A stretch of DNA of 64,000 nucleotides from Yoonia sp035117555. GTDB lineage: Bacteria; Pseudomonadota; Alphaproteobacteria; Rhodobacterales; Rhodobacteraceae. A program made the translations under genes and the position numbers. A model generated the notes under the pieces. It was not told the origin of the DNA. It saw only the letters and a list, made by a program, of their open reading frames with translations, and made no database searches. Each line of letters starts with the position of its first letter. Within the stretch, counting starts at the first letter, position 1. Below, one piece after another: positions 1-9,635 of the stretch. Location of the stretch: positions 235,241 through 299,240 of the forward strand of contig NZ_JAYKPK010000005.1 of NCBI RefSeq assembly GCF_035117555.1, written 5' to 3'.

Positions 1-1987
1 GGCGGTCCTGTTCAAGAAATTCGCAAATATCGATTGTTTTGATATCGAGTTGAATGAGGCTGACCCCTACAAACTCGCCGATATCGTCTGCGCGCTGGAG
101 CCGACCTTTGGCGCAATCAATCTGGAAGATATCAAAGCCCCGGATTGTTTCATCGTCGAACAGATCTGCCGTGAACGGATGAATATCCCCGTTTTCCATG
201 ACGATCAGCACGGCACGGCGATTGTCGTCGGGGCTGCCGCGCTCAACGCGCTGCACGTGGCAGGCAAGAAATTCGCGGATATCAAGATCGTTTCCACCGG
301 CGGCGGGGCGGCGGGCATTGCCTGCCTCAACATGCTGCTGAAACTGGGTGTGAAACGTGAAAATGTGTGGTTATGTGATATCGACGGTCTGGTCTATCAT
401 GGCCGCGAAAGCGAAACATCGCCGCAAAAGGCCGCCTTCGCGCAAGGCACCACGCCGGCCACATTGGCCGATGTGATCGCCAGTGCGGACCTGTTTCTGG
501 GCCTGTCCGGCCCCGGTGTGCTGACGCCCGACATGGTCGCGCGCATGGCCGCGCGCCCGATCATCTTTGCGCTGGCCAACCCCAGCCCGGAAATCGACCC
601 TGCCGCCGCCCGCGCCGTCACCCCCGACGCAATCATCGCGACCGGGCGCTCTGATTACCCCAATCAGGTCAACAACGTCCTGTGCTTCCCCTTCATCTTC
701 CGCGGCGCGCTCGATGTGGGGGCGACCGAAATCAACGATGAAATGAAGATCGCCTGTATCGAAGGTATCGCGGCGCTGGCCCGCGCGACGACAAGTGCAG
801 AGGCTGCCGCTGCCTATAGCGGTGAAAAACTGACCTTTGGCGCGGATTACCTGATCCCGAAACCTTTTGATCCCCGCCTGATGGGCGTCGTCGCCGGGGC
901 CGTGGCCAAGGCCGCGATGGAAACCGGCGTCGCCGTGCGCCCGATTGATGATCTGGTCGCCTATAAGGTCAAGCTCGACGGCTCCGTCTTCAAATCCGCG
1001 ATGATCATGCGCCCGGTGTTTCAGGCCGCGCGCACTGCCGCGCGCCGCATCGTCTTTGCCGAGGGGGAGGATGAACGCGTGCTGCGCGCGGCCCAGGCGA
1101 TCATGGAAGAAACCACCGAAACCCCGATCCTGATCGGCCGTCCCGATGTGATCGAAACCCGCTGCGAACGCGCGGGTCTGAAAATCCGCCCCGGTGTGGA
1201 TTTCAACATCGTGAACCCCGAAAACGACCCCCGCTACCGCGATTACTGGGAAACCTATCACAATCTGATGGCGCGGCGCGGTGTCACGCCCGATCTGGCC
1301 AAGGCGATCATGCGCACCAACACCACCGCCATCGGTGCGGTCATGGTGCAGCGCGGCGAGGCAGATAGTTTGATCTGCGGCACTTTCGGTCAATATCTCT
1401 GGCATCTGAAATATATCACCGAGATTCTGGGCACGGCCTCATTGCATCCTGTCGCCGCCCTGTCGCTGATGATCCTTGAAGACGGGCCATTGTTCATCGC
1501 CGATACGCAAGTCCATCCGGAACCGACACCCGAACAGATCGCCCAGACCGTGATCGGTGCCGCGCGTCATGTGCGCCGTTTCGGGCTGGAACCCAATATC
1601 GCGCTTTGTTCGCACAGCCAGTTCGGCAACCTTGATTGCGACACCGGGCGGCGGATGCGTGCGGCCCTTGCGATCCTTGACAGCCAGCCGCGTGATTTCG
1701 CTTATGAAGGTGAAATGCATGTCGATGCGGCGCTGAACATGGATCTGCGCCACCGGATTTTCCCTGACTCTCGCCTGCAAGGCGCGGCCAATGTGCTGGT
1801 CTTCGCCAATACCGATGCGGCATCCGGCGTGCGCAACATCCTGAAAATGAAAGGCGCGGGGCTCGAGGTTGGGCCGATCCTGATGGGCATGGGCAACCGC
1901 TGCCACATCGTCACCCCCGCCATCACCGCGCGCGGCTTGCTGAACATGTCCGCCATCGCGGGCACGCCTGTCGCGCATTATGGCTGA
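1..1987 (+). CDS. maeB: NADP-dependent malic enzyme with C-terminal phosphotransacetylase-like domain, 5' truncated
   Basis: Oxidatively decarboxylates malate to pyruvate in the cytoplasm, making NADPH. The reading frame is open from base 2, so the N-terminus (about 100 residues judging from the usual ~760) lies outside the window; 661 residues remain. The first ~320 visible residues are malic enzyme, with the DDQHGTA segment and the NAD(P)-binding run STGGGAAG. The last ~330 residues form a phosphotransacetylase-like domain (FAEGEDERVLRAA, then MGMGNRCHIV), the classical large hybrid MaeB architecture, in which that domain is regulatory (acetyl-CoA sensing) rather than catalytic. The stop overlaps the start of the next gene by 8 nt, suggesting translational coupling. 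Identification is firm. Confidence 0.95.
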   Translation, partial: AVLFKKFANIDCFDIELNEADPYKLADIVCALEPTFGAINLEDIKAPDCFIVEQICRERMNIPVFHDDQHGTAIVVGAAALNALHVAGKKFADIKIVSTGGGAAGIACLNMLLKLGVKRENVWLCDIDGLVYHGRESETSPQKAAFAQGTTPATLADVIASADLFLGLSGPGVLTPDMVARMAARPIIFALANPSPEIDPAAARAVTPDAIIATGRSDYPNQVNNVLCFPFIFRGALDVGATEINDEMKIACIEGIAALARATTSAEAAAAYSGEKLTFGADYLIPKPFDPRLMGVVAGAVAKAAMETGVAVRPIDDLVAYKVKLDGSVFKSAMIMRPVFQAARTAARRIVFAEGEDERVLRAAQAIMEETTETPILIGRPDVIETRCERAGLKIRPGVDFNIVNPENDPRYRDYWETYHNLMARRGVTPDLAKAIMRTNTTAIGAVMVQRGEADSLICGTFGQYLWHLKYITEILGTASLHPVAALSLMILEDGPLFIADTQVHPEPTPEQIAQTVIGAARHVRRFGLEPNIALCSHSQFGNLDCDTGRRMRAALAILDSQPRDFAYEGEMHVDAALNMDLRHRIFPDSRLQGAANVLVFANTDAASGVRNILKMKGAGLEVGPILMGMGNRCHIVTPAITARGLLNMSAIAGTPVAHYG

Positions 1988-2777
1988 TCTGACGCCGGTC
2001 TTTTTGTGCTTCAAATGGGGCAAGGGCTATCCTTGCCGCTATACCAATATCCTGTATCGCGCTCTGCGGGACGTGATGCAGAGCCCGTTCCGTTTCGTCT
2101 GCCTGACTGATGATGCCGATGGTCTGGCAGAGGGGATTGAGCCGATCCCCCTGCCCGCTTTCGCGATGGACCGCGCGGATTGGCAAAACGGCATGTGGCC
2201 GAAACTGACCGCCTTTGCGCCCGGCCTGTTTGCCCCCGGCACACCTGTCATCATGATGGATGTCGATGTCGTCGTCCTGCGCGATCTGACCCCGCTGTTT
2301 GATCATCTGCGCGCCAAAGGCGGGTTGCATATCATCCGCGAAATCCCCGACACATTGCCGCGCTGGTTTCCCAAGGTGTTTGGCAAGCCTTTGCTGTCCA
2401 ATTCATCTGTCGTGGGCTTCATCGCGGGCACACAGGACCACCTGTTCGAGATGTTCCGCGACAAAAGCTATGCCGAACTCGCGCATATCGGCAATGACCA
2501 GAATTTCATCCACCATCACGCCCATGACCGGCAAAGCTGGCCTATCGGCTGGATGATCAGTTTCAAAAAAGACCTCGCCTATCATGTCCCGGTCAATCTG
2601 GTCCGCCCGATAAGGCGGCCAGACACCTTTGTCGTGATCTTTCACGGCGTCCCGAACCCCGAGGATATGACCAAAGGCCCGTTCAAACGCTGGGGATCGC
2701 CCGAAAAATTCGGCTATTTCCCGGTGCGCTGGATCAAGGAATATTGGACAAAACATTCGCGGCCAACGGATCGTTAA
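1980..2777 (+). CDS. Glycosyltransferase-like protein of unknown substrate
   Basis: 265-residue cytoplasmic protein with no signal peptide. A DVD motif inside MMDVDVVVL near residue 90 resembles the DxD metal/nucleotide-sugar site of GT-A glycosyltransferases. The early FKWGKGYP and the FRFVCLTDD stretch also fit a GT8/capsular-type fold. The ATG lies inside the maeB 3' end (8 nt overlap), so it is probably translated from the same message; no biochemical link to malic enzyme is evident. The fold is inferred from motifs; acceptor and sugar donor are unknown. Confidence 0.7.
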   Translation: MADLTPVFLCFKWGKGYPCRYTNILYRALRDVMQSPFRFVCLTDDADGLAEGIEPIPLPAFAMDRADWQNGMWPKLTAFAPGLFAPGTPVIMMDVDVVVLRDLTPLFDHLRAKGGLHIIREIPDTLPRWFPKVFGKPLLSNSSVVGFIAGTQDHLFEMFRDKSYAELAHIGNDQNFIHHHAHDRQSWPIGWMISFKKDLAYHVPVNLVRPIRRPDTFVVIFHGVPNPEDMTKGPFKRWGSPEKFGYFPVRWIKEYWTKHSRPTDR

Positions 2778-2786
2778 AAGATACTA

Positions 2787-2809
2787 TGCGCTCCGCGCGG
2801 GGAGTATTT
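2787..2809 (+). repeat. Stop-proximal dispersed element, GAGTATTT subtype
   Basis: Variant of the GCCTCCGGCGGG(G/A) family described in the findings: CTCC, a GC-rich loop, GGAG, then TATTT. It starts 9 nt after the glycosyltransferase stop and is followed by CAAAGCGA, as in the copy at 37618. The CTCC/GGAG arms are conserved although the loop differs. Confidence 0.55.
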
Positions 2810-2933
2810 CCAACAAAGCGAGGGGTTGTCAATTTCTTGACACCACCCACCGCTCCCGGCGCTTGCTTTGTTGCGCCACCTGCCCCTCACGCGTAACAAG
2901 ATTGCGACAGCGGTTTTGGGAGGAGCGCGAGGA

Positions 2934-4826
2934 ATGGGCTATGCAGAGCTTTATGCAGGTTGGAGGCAGGACCCCGAGGGGTTCTGGATGGCACAGGCGA
3001 AAGCTATCGATTGGGTGAAAGCGCCGCAAAAGGCGCTCGATGTCAGCCGCGCGCCGCTTTATCATTGGTTTGCCGATGCGCAGGTGAATACCTGCTATAA
3101 CGCCGTGGACCGCCATGTCGCGGGTGGGCGCGGCGATCAGGCGGCGATCATCTATGACAGCCCCGTCACCGATACCAAACGCACCGTCACCTATGCGCAA
3201 TTGCTGGAAAACGTGTCTTCGCTCGCCGGGGCGCTCCGCGCGCAGGGCGTCGAAAAAGGCGACCGCGTCATCATCTACATGCCGATGGTGCCAGAGGCAT
3301 TGGAGGCGATGCTGGCCTGCGCGCGTTTGGGGGCTGTCCATTCAGTGGTTTTCGGCGGCTTTGCCGCCCATGAACTCGCCGTGCGGATCGACGATGCGAC
3401 GCCCAAGGCGATCATCGCCGCCTCTTGCGGGATCGAACCGGGGCGGGTCATCGCCTATAAGCCGCTGCTGGACGCTGCCATTGCGGCGGCCAAGCATAAG
3501 CCCGCATTCTGCGTCATCCTGCAACGCGATCACGCCAAGGCCGATCTGGTGCCGGGCCGAGATCATGACTGGTATCAGGTGCAAGAGGGCGTGACCCCTG
3601 CCGAATGCGTCCCCGTCGCGGGGGATCACCCGGCCTATATCCTCTATACCTCCGGCACCACCGGCGCGCCGAAAGGCGTGGTGCGCCCGACAGCCGGGCA
3701 TCTGGTGGCGCTGAACTGGACGATGAAGGCGATCTATAACGTCGATCCGGGCGATGTGTTCTGGGCCGCGTCGGATGTGGGTTGGGTCGTCGGCCATTCC
3801 TATATCTGCTATGCGCCCTTGATCCACGGCAACACGACGCTGGTCTATGAAGGCAAGCCCATCGGCACGCCTGATGCCGGCACCTTCTGGCGGGTGATCC
3901 AGGAACATAACGTCCGCTCCTTCTTCACCGCCCCCACCGCCTTTCGCGCGATCAAGCGGGAAGACCCGACCGGCGCGATGATCAAGGACTATGACATCTC
4001 CTGCCTGCGGGGCCTCTATCTCGCGGGCGAACGCGCCGACCCCGATACGATTGAATGGGCGCAGCGCGTCATGAACGTCCCCGTCTATGACCATTGGTGG
4101 CAGACCGAAACCGGCTGGCCCATCGCCGCCAACCCTGCGGGGGTTGAGGCGCTTCCGGTCAAGATCGGCTCCCCCACCGTCGCCATGCCCGGCTATGACG
4201 TGCAGGTGCTGGATGAGGCGGGCCATCCTGTCGCCCCCGGCACGCTCGGCGCGATTGCGGTGAAACTGCCCTTGCCGCCCGGCACATTGCCGACGCTCTG
4301 GAATGCCGAAGACCGCTTTGTGAAATCCTATCTGACCACCTTCCCCGGCTATTATGAAACCGGCGATGCCGGGATGATCGACGATGACGGCTATCTTTAT
4401 ATCATGGCCCGCACCGATGACGTGATCAACGTCGCGGGGCATCGCCTGTCCACGGGCGCGATGGAGGAAATTCTGGCGGGCCATCCCGATGTCGGCGAAT
4501 GCGCCGTGATCGGCGTGGGGGATGAATTGAAAGGGCAACTACCGCTTGGCCTTGTCTGCCTGAACAAAGGCTGCGACCGGCCCCATGCGGAAATCGTCAA
4601 GGAAGTCATCAATGCTGTGCGCGACCAGATCGGCCCTGTCGCCGCCTTCAAACTGGTCGCCGTGGTGGATCGCCTGCCCAAAACGCGGTCGGGCAAGATC
4701 CTGCGCGCGACGATGGTCAAGATCGCGGATAATCAGGATTTCAAACTGCCTGCCACCATCGATGACCCCGCGATCCTTGATGAGATCAGAGCCGCCCTGC
4801 AACCTCTTGGCTATGCCAAGGGCTAA
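2934..4826 (+). CDS. prpE: Propionyl-CoA synthetase (propionate-CoA ligase)
   Basis: AMP-forming ligase converting propionate, ATP and CoA to propionyl-CoA. The frame opens earlier, but the ATG at 2934 has a GGAGGAGCGCGAGGA ribosome-binding region and gives MGYAELY, the usual family N-terminus; 630 residues. Motifs: the ANL P-loop YTSGTTGAPKG near residue 240, a YDHWWQTETG block, and the C-terminal SGKILRATM loop carrying the acetylation-sensitive lysine. The WWQTETG region separates acyl-CoA synthetases of this group from luciferase-like enzymes; propionate rather than acetate is assigned from overall resemblance to PrpE. With meaB (15413) and mce (32504) it fits the methylmalonyl-CoA route, although the three genes are far apart. 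Confidence 0.9.
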   Translation: MGYAELYAGWRQDPEGFWMAQAKAIDWVKAPQKALDVSRAPLYHWFADAQVNTCYNAVDRHVAGGRGDQAAIIYDSPVTDTKRTVTYAQLLENVSSLAGALRAQGVEKGDRVIIYMPMVPEALEAMLACARLGAVHSVVFGGFAAHELAVRIDDATPKAIIAASCGIEPGRVIAYKPLLDAAIAAAKHKPAFCVILQRDHAKADLVPGRDHDWYQVQEGVTPAECVPVAGDHPAYILYTSGTTGAPKGVVRPTAGHLVALNWTMKAIYNVDPGDVFWAASDVGWVVGHSYICYAPLIHGNTTLVYEGKPIGTPDAGTFWRVIQEHNVRSFFTAPTAFRAIKREDPTGAMIKDYDISCLRGLYLAGERADPDTIEWAQRVMNVPVYDHWWQTETGWPIAANPAGVEALPVKIGSPTVAMPGYDVQVLDEAGHPVAPGTLGAIAVKLPLPPGTLPTLWNAEDRFVKSYLTTFPGYYETGDAGMIDDDGYLYIMARTDDVINVAGHRLSTGAMEEILAGHPDVGECAVIGVGDELKGQLPLGLVCLNKGCDRPHAEIVKEVINAVRDQIGPVAAFKLVAVVDRLPKTRSGKILRATMVKIADNQDFKLPATIDDPAILDEIRAALQPLGYAKG

Positions 4827-4918
4827 ACCCGCTGCGGCCCTTTCGCCCCTTGCAAACCGGGGGCGGCGCAGATCATAAGTGATGCGCCGCCTGTCGCGGT
4901 GTGAAAGCGGAGCGTTCT

Positions 4919-6226
4919 ATGGCCATCGAAACCTTTGCCAAATCTGGCGAAACCAAACACACCACCAGCTATTACGCCGCCAGCGCCAATCCGTCGCCAG
5001 ACCGGCCGAAACTGCAAGGCGACCACCAGATCGACATCTGCGTTGTGGGTGCGGGCTATAGCGGGCTGTCCGCCGCCCTGCATCTGGCCGAAAAAGGCTA
5101 TAAGGTCGCGATCATCGAAGGCGCGCGTGTGGGCTGGGGCGCATCGGGCCGCAACGGCGGGCAGATCGTCAACGGGCTGAACGCCAGCTTGCAAACGATC
5201 AAGAAACGCTATGGCCAGGACACCGCCAATTTCGTCGCGGGCCTCGTGCAGGAAGGTGGCGAGATTATCCGCGAACGTGTCGCCACCTATGACATCCAAT
5301 GCGATCTCAAACAGGGCAATATCTTCACCGGCCTGACCGCCGCCCATATGCGCGAACTCGAAGAACGCCGCACCCTCTGGGCCAGCTACGGCCTGCACAA
5401 TCAGGACATGCTGTCGAAATCCGAATTGCGCAACCATATCGGGTCCGACGTCTATGCAGGCGGCATGATCGACCACACCGGCGGGCATATGCACCCGCTG
5501 AACCTGTGTCTGGGCGAGGCTGCGGCGTTCGAATCCCTTGGCGGTGTGATCTATGAACAATCCCCCGTCATCAGCGCCGATACCGACGCCGCCAAACCCG
5601 TGGTCCGCACCCGCGACGGCACGATGACCTGCAACACGCTGCTGCTGTGTGGTAATGCCTATCTCGGCCATGTGATCCCCGCCCTGACCGCGCGGGTGAT
5701 GCCGGTGTCCACCCAGATGATGGCGACAATCCCCTTGGGCGACGTGGCCGATGAATTGCTGCCAACGGATAAATGTGTCGAGGATGTCCGCTACATCCTC
5801 GATTATTTTCGCCTGTCTGCCGACAAACGGCTGATCTTTGGCGGCGGCACCGTCTATGGCGGCACCGATCCCGCGGATGTCGAGGCGAAACTGCGCCCCG
5901 CGATGGAAAAGGTCTATCCGCAACTCAAAGGCGTGAAGGTCGAGCACGCCTGGAGCGGGAATTTCGCCCTGTCCTTCAGCCGCGTGCCGCAGATGGGGCG
6001 GCTGGGGAACAACACCTATTTCGCGCATGGCTATAGCGGGCATGGGGTGACGGGCTCGCACACCTTCGGGCGCATCCTGTCCGAAGCCGTCGCCGGCGAC
6101 CGCGCCCGTTTCGACGTGTTCGCCAAAGTGCCGTGGTATCCGTTCCCGGGCGGGCGGATGTTCCGGGTGCCGTACTCGATGATGGGGTCGTGGTATTATG
6201 CGTTAAGGGATCGGTTGGGGGTTTAG
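4919..6226 (+). CDS. FAD-dependent oxidoreductase, gamma-glutamylputrescine oxidase-like (PuuB family)
   Basis: 435 residues from the ATG at 4919, preceded by AGCGGAG; an in-frame start 18 nt upstream lacks a spaced Shine-Dalgarno. An N-terminal ADP-binding fold (VGAGYSGLSAALHLAEKG, about residues 42-60) is followed by the DAO-family GWGASGRNGGQIVNG block, where FAD is bound. The tail FAHGYSGHGVTGSH is the second FAD contact of this family. Members oxidise secondary amines such as gamma-glutamylputrescine. No puu operon genes adjoin it, so the substrate is inferred from family resemblance only. Confidence 0.8.
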   Translation: MAIETFAKSGETKHTTSYYAASANPSPDRPKLQGDHQIDICVVGAGYSGLSAALHLAEKGYKVAIIEGARVGWGASGRNGGQIVNGLNASLQTIKKRYGQDTANFVAGLVQEGGEIIRERVATYDIQCDLKQGNIFTGLTAAHMRELEERRTLWASYGLHNQDMLSKSELRNHIGSDVYAGGMIDHTGGHMHPLNLCLGEAAAFESLGGVIYEQSPVISADTDAAKPVVRTRDGTMTCNTLLLCGNAYLGHVIPALTARVMPVSTQMMATIPLGDVADELLPTDKCVEDVRYILDYFRLSADKRLIFGGGTVYGGTDPADVEAKLRPAMEKVYPQLKGVKVEHAWSGNFALSFSRVPQMGRLGNNTYFAHGYSGHGVTGSHTFGRILSEAVAGDRARFDVFAKVPWYPFPGGRMFRVPYSMMGSWYYALRDRLGV

Positions 6227-6336
6227 GGAACCTTCCATTAAATATGTAGAGCCAGTTTAAGGCGACTATTCCCCGTGACATTTTCTTATCGCAGGTGTAC
6301 GATCTTAACAGCTTAATCAAGAGCGGCGGATGTGAA

Positions 6337-7332
6337 ATGTACCAGTGGCAAACACTTTGGTCGCTTTCAGGGCCTGAGTTACCTGATGAAGCAATTTCAG
6401 TCGCACAGAATATTCATATTAGACCAAGAAATGCATCAGAAGCGGCGACACATTCATCATCTCCCCTCAGTCCAACTGTATCCGTCCCTGGGGGATTGTA
6501 TGTAGTAAATCATCCTCCAAGGGACGAAGTCCATGGAAGCCACAGGCTGCAAGTTGATGTAAAGGCCAAAACAGAGGATGAAGCCATATCGGAGGCCGAA
6601 AAAACTTGTGAGCGTTTAACAGCCAGTTTGTCGCTTGCCGTTTCTGGCACCCCATATTTCTTTGAGCTACTTAGAATAAGAAGAGTTGACCAAAAAGAAG
6701 AGTATTCCGGATGGTCTCAGGCAGTCCGATTTTCACAGCTTGTTGCACCTACTCCCTTAAAGGATAGTAAGCTCAAGCTCAGTTTGGATATAGCTTGGTC
6801 AATAGAAAACAATGAAACCGCAAACAATGCCTTTCTGCACCTTTCTACAGCGTGGCAACTACAAGCTACCTCTGGTTCGAAACCTCTACAGCGTTCAATT
6901 TTGCAGCATTACGTACTTTGCATCGAGGCAATAGTGAATGGTGCAATGGGCCAAGTAAGGAAAGGTAAAAAGGAAGAAATAAGAATTGCGGAGCAGAAAT
7001 ATTCAAACGAGTTCGCTGAGAACTTGGGGAACCGCGTTGACAAGGCAAAAGCAATTCGAGAAGCTTCCACAGCACTTAGGGAAATTAGTTTGGTCAATAT
7101 GATCCCAAGTCTTGATGCAATTTGTCCTATGCTTGGAATCCCAAGCAATATTTGTGCTTCAGCCAAAGACTTGTATAGATTTAGATCACGAAATTTGAGC
7201 CATCCGGGCAAGAAACAGGATGCCGAGATGAAGAAGTGGCTCAACTCAGGTCCTAAAACCTTTGAACACTGTTTGGCAGATACGGTGGCAAGGGCATTTC
7301 TTTTATCTTATTGTCAGCGACTCTCAAGGTAG
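6337..7332 (+). CDS. Apea-like HEPN domain protein, AT-rich accessory gene
   Basis: 331 residues from the ATG at 6337 (GAGCGGCGG upstream); an in-frame GTG at 6295 would add 14 residues. Base composition is clearly more AT-rich than both neighbours, and codon use is unlike the GC-rich backbone. The C-terminal third looks like an Apea-type HEPN domain: a helix with YVLCIEAIVNG, then RFRSRNLSHPG, which supplies the HEPN RNase-type arginine and histidine (R-x5-H counted from RSRNLSH). HEPN proteins are often RNases in toxin-antitoxin or anti-phage systems, and ApeA is a known single-gene defence protein of this superfamily. A defence role here is inference. No antitoxin-like partner is adjacent. 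Confidence 0.6.
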   Translation: MYQWQTLWSLSGPELPDEAISVAQNIHIRPRNASEAATHSSSPLSPTVSVPGGLYVVNHPPRDEVHGSHRLQVDVKAKTEDEAISEAEKTCERLTASLSLAVSGTPYFFELLRIRRVDQKEEYSGWSQAVRFSQLVAPTPLKDSKLKLSLDIAWSIENNETANNAFLHLSTAWQLQATSGSKPLQRSILQHYVLCIEAIVNGAMGQVRKGKKEEIRIAEQKYSNEFAENLGNRVDKAKAIREASTALREISLVNMIPSLDAICPMLGIPSNICASAKDLYRFRSRNLSHPGKKQDAEMKKWLNSGPKTFEHCLADTVARAFLLSYCQRLSR

Positions 7333-7352
7333 TACTTTAGTTCAGCCCCCCC

Positions 7353-8117
7353 TCAAGCAAACTGCTCCCTAATCAACCGCTCCTCCAGCCCATGCCCCGG
7401 ATCAAACAAAATCCGATGCCTGATCCCCGGCTCTGACCTGATCTCCACGCTCACCACATCGCGCACCGATTTCCCGTCCGCATCCGCCATCACCGGCCGC
7501 TTGCCGGGATCGATCACGTCAAACCGCACCACCGCTTTTTTCGGCAACAGCGCCCCCCGCCAGCGGCGCGGGCGGAAGGCGGCCATGGCGGTCAGGGTCA
7601 GCACATCCGACCCGATCGGCAGGATCGGGCCGTGGGCGGAATAATTATAGGCCGTGGACCCCGCCGGTGTCGCCAGCAGCGCGCCATCGCAGACCAGTTC
7701 CGGCATCCGCAGCTTGCCATCCACGGTGATGCGCAGCTTAGCGGCCTGCGGGCCTGCGCGCAGCAGGCTGACCTCGTTGATCGCCAGCGCCTCGTGCATG
7801 GCACCATCCACGGTCAGGGCGGTCATGTGCAAAGGGTTGATCACCTCTTCCTCGGCCACGGCCAGCCGCGCGGGCAGGTCCAGCTCGTGATAGGCGTTCA
7901 TCAAAAACCCCACCGTGCCACGGTTCATCCCGTAAACCGGCACGTCCAGCCCTTGGGTGCCATGCAGCGTCTGCAACATGAACCCGTCACCGCCCAGCGC
8001 CACGATCACATCGGCCTTGGCCTGCGGCACATCGCCATAAGCCTCTGACAGGACCCGCAGGGCGGTCTGGGCCGTCGGGACAGAACTGGCAACAAAGGCG
8101 ATCTTGAGACGTGACAT
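7353..8117 (-). CDS. nadK: NAD kinase
   Basis: Phosphorylates NAD to NADP in the cytoplasm. 254 residues beginning MSRLKIAFV at 8117; the longer open frame upstream is antisense to the glyA 5' region and is rejected. The LGGDGFMLQTLHG segment is the GGDG nucleotide-binding motif, NRGTVGFLMN follows about 25 residues later, and the TPAGSTAYNYSAHGP block is the conserved NAD-binding stretch. Divergent from glyA across a 183-nt gap. Confidence 0.93.
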   Translation of the reverse strand: MSRLKIAFVASSVPTAQTALRVLSEAYGDVPQAKADVIVALGGDGFMLQTLHGTQGLDVPVYGMNRGTVGFLMNAYHELDLPARLAVAEEEVINPLHMTALTVDGAMHEALAINEVSLLRAGPQAAKLRITVDGKLRMPELVCDGALLATPAGSTAYNYSAHGPILPIGSDVLTLTAMAAFRPRRWRGALLPKKAVVRFDVIDPGKRPVMADADGKSVRDVVSVEIRSEPGIRHRILFDPGHGLEERLIREQFA

Positions 8118-8167
8118 GGTTGATTTCCCCCACAATTCCTCAATGTGTGGGGGGATCAAAGCCGAAA

Positions 8168-8193
8168 CGCAAGTCGCCGATACGAAACTTGCG
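8168..8193. promoter_or_regulatory. Inverted repeat in the nadK-glyA divergent promoter region
   Basis: CGCAAGT (8168-8174) and ACTTGCG (8187-8193) form a perfect 7-bp dyad with a 12-nt spacer, in the only intergenic space between the divergent nadK and glyA starts. The geometry suits a dimeric regulator, but no regulator consensus is recognised. Confidence 0.3.
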
Positions 8194-8300
8194 CTGCCGT
8201 TCTCATAAAGATCATGGTCGTTTTGATACTTTAGAACGCGGGGCATCTGCGGTAAGAGGTGCCAATTCCCCACCCGGCACCTGCAAAGAGGATGCAATCC

Positions 8301-9596
8301 ATGAATGCGACTATCCGCGACAAAGGCTTTTTCACCGAAACCCTCGCCACCCGCGACCCCGTGCTGCATGACGCCATGCAGGCCGAGCTGAAGCGCCAGC
8401 GCAAAGAGATCGAGCTGATCGCCTCGGAAAACATCGTCTCTGCCGCCGTGATGGAGGCCCAGGGCGGCGTGATGACCAACAAATACGCCGAAGGCTATCC
8501 GGGCCGTCGCTATTACGGGGGCTGCGATCATGTCGATGTGGCCGAAAATCTGGCCATTGACCGTGCTTGCCAGCTTTTCGACTGCGGTTTCGCGAATGTG
8601 CAGCCGAACTCCGGGTCACAGGCCAATCAGGCAGTGTTTCAGGCCCTTTTGCAGCCCGGCGATACGATCCTTGGCATGTCGCTGGATGCGGGCGGTCACC
8701 TGACCCATGGCGCCAAGCCAAACCAATCCGGCAAATGGTTCAACGCGATCCAATATGGCGTGCGCCGTCAGGATAACCTGCTGGATTATGACGAGGTCGC
8801 GCGCCTCGCCACCGAACACCAGCCCAAGATGATCATCGCCGGCGGCTCTGCCATCCCCCGCATCATCGACTTCGCGAAAATGCGGGAGATTGCGGATAGT
8901 GTCGGTGCCTATCTGCTGGTCGATATGGCGCATTTCGCGGGGCTGGTCGCGGCGGGCCATTACCCATCCCCTTTCCCGCATGCGCATGTGGCGACGACGA
9001 CGACCCACAAAACCCTGCGCGGCCCGCGCGGTGGGATGATCCTGACCAATGACGAGGCTTTGGCGAAGAAATTCAACTCCGCCATTTTCCCCGGCATTCA
9101 GGGTGGCCCATTGATGCATGTGATCGCCGGTAAGGCCGTGGCCTTTGGCGAGGCTTTGCGGCCCGAGTTCAAGACCTATCAGGCGCAGGTGATCAAGAAC
9201 GCCCAAGCGCTGGCGGATCAGTTGATGAAGGGCGGTCTGGATATCGTCACCGGCGGTACCGATACCCATCTGATGCTGGTCGATCTGCGCCCCAAAGGTG
9301 TCACCGGCAATGCGACCGAGAAAGCCTTGGGTCGCGCCCATATCACCTGCAACAAGAATGGTATCCCGTTTGACCCCGAAAAGCCGACTGTCACATCGGG
9401 CATCCGTCTGGGCACGCCCGCAGGCACGACCCGTGGCTTTGCCGAGGCAGAGTTCCGCCAGATCGCCGATTGGATCGTGGAAGTGACCGAAGGTCTGGCC
9501 GCCAATGGCGAAGACGGCAATGGCGAGGTCGAGGCCAAGGTCCGGGCCGAGGTTGAGGCGCTTTGCGACCGTTTCCCGATCTATACCAACCTGTGA
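8301..9596 (+). CDS. glyA: Serine hydroxymethyltransferase
   Basis: PLP enzyme interconverting serine plus tetrahydrofolate with glycine plus methylene-THF. 431 residues from the ATG at 8301, chosen because AGAGG lies about 10 nt upstream; the ATG at 8292 sits almost on the Shine-Dalgarno. TTTHKTLRGPRGG near residue 230 holds the PLP-binding lysine; YAEGYPGRRYYGG and SGSQANQAVF are family blocks. A perfect palindrome of the GTAGGGTG family begins 8 nt after the stop. Confidence 0.96.
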   Translation: MNATIRDKGFFTETLATRDPVLHDAMQAELKRQRKEIELIASENIVSAAVMEAQGGVMTNKYAEGYPGRRYYGGCDHVDVAENLAIDRACQLFDCGFANVQPNSGSQANQAVFQALLQPGDTILGMSLDAGGHLTHGAKPNQSGKWFNAIQYGVRRQDNLLDYDEVARLATEHQPKMIIAGGSAIPRIIDFAKMREIADSVGAYLLVDMAHFAGLVAAGHYPSPFPHAHVATTTTHKTLRGPRGGMILTNDEALAKKFNSAIFPGIQGGPLMHVIAGKAVAFGEALRPEFKTYQAQVIKNAQALADQLMKGGLDIVTGGTDTHLMLVDLRPKGVTGNATEKALGRAHITCNKNGIPFDPEKPTVTSGIRLGTPAGTTRGFAEAEFRQIADWIVEVTEGLAANGEDGNGEVEAKVRAEVEALCDRFPIYTNL

Positions 9597-9604
9597 TGTG
9601 ATCC

Positions 9605-9631
9605 GTAGGGTGGGTCAATGACCCACCCTAC
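9605..9631. repeat. Perfect 27-nt palindrome, GTAGGGTG family
   Basis: Two 13-nt arms (GTAGGGTGGGTCA and its complement) around a single central A, 8 nt after the glyA stop. It could form a stable hairpin but lacks a T-run. Related palindromes follow gcrA (25189) and transaldolase (45066). Confidence 0.7.
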
Positions 9632-9635
9632 CCCG

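Noticed and set aside
8118..8531. Upstream extension of the nadK frame
   Set aside because: Overlaps the glyA promoter and 5' coding region in antisense; NadK family start is at 8117.
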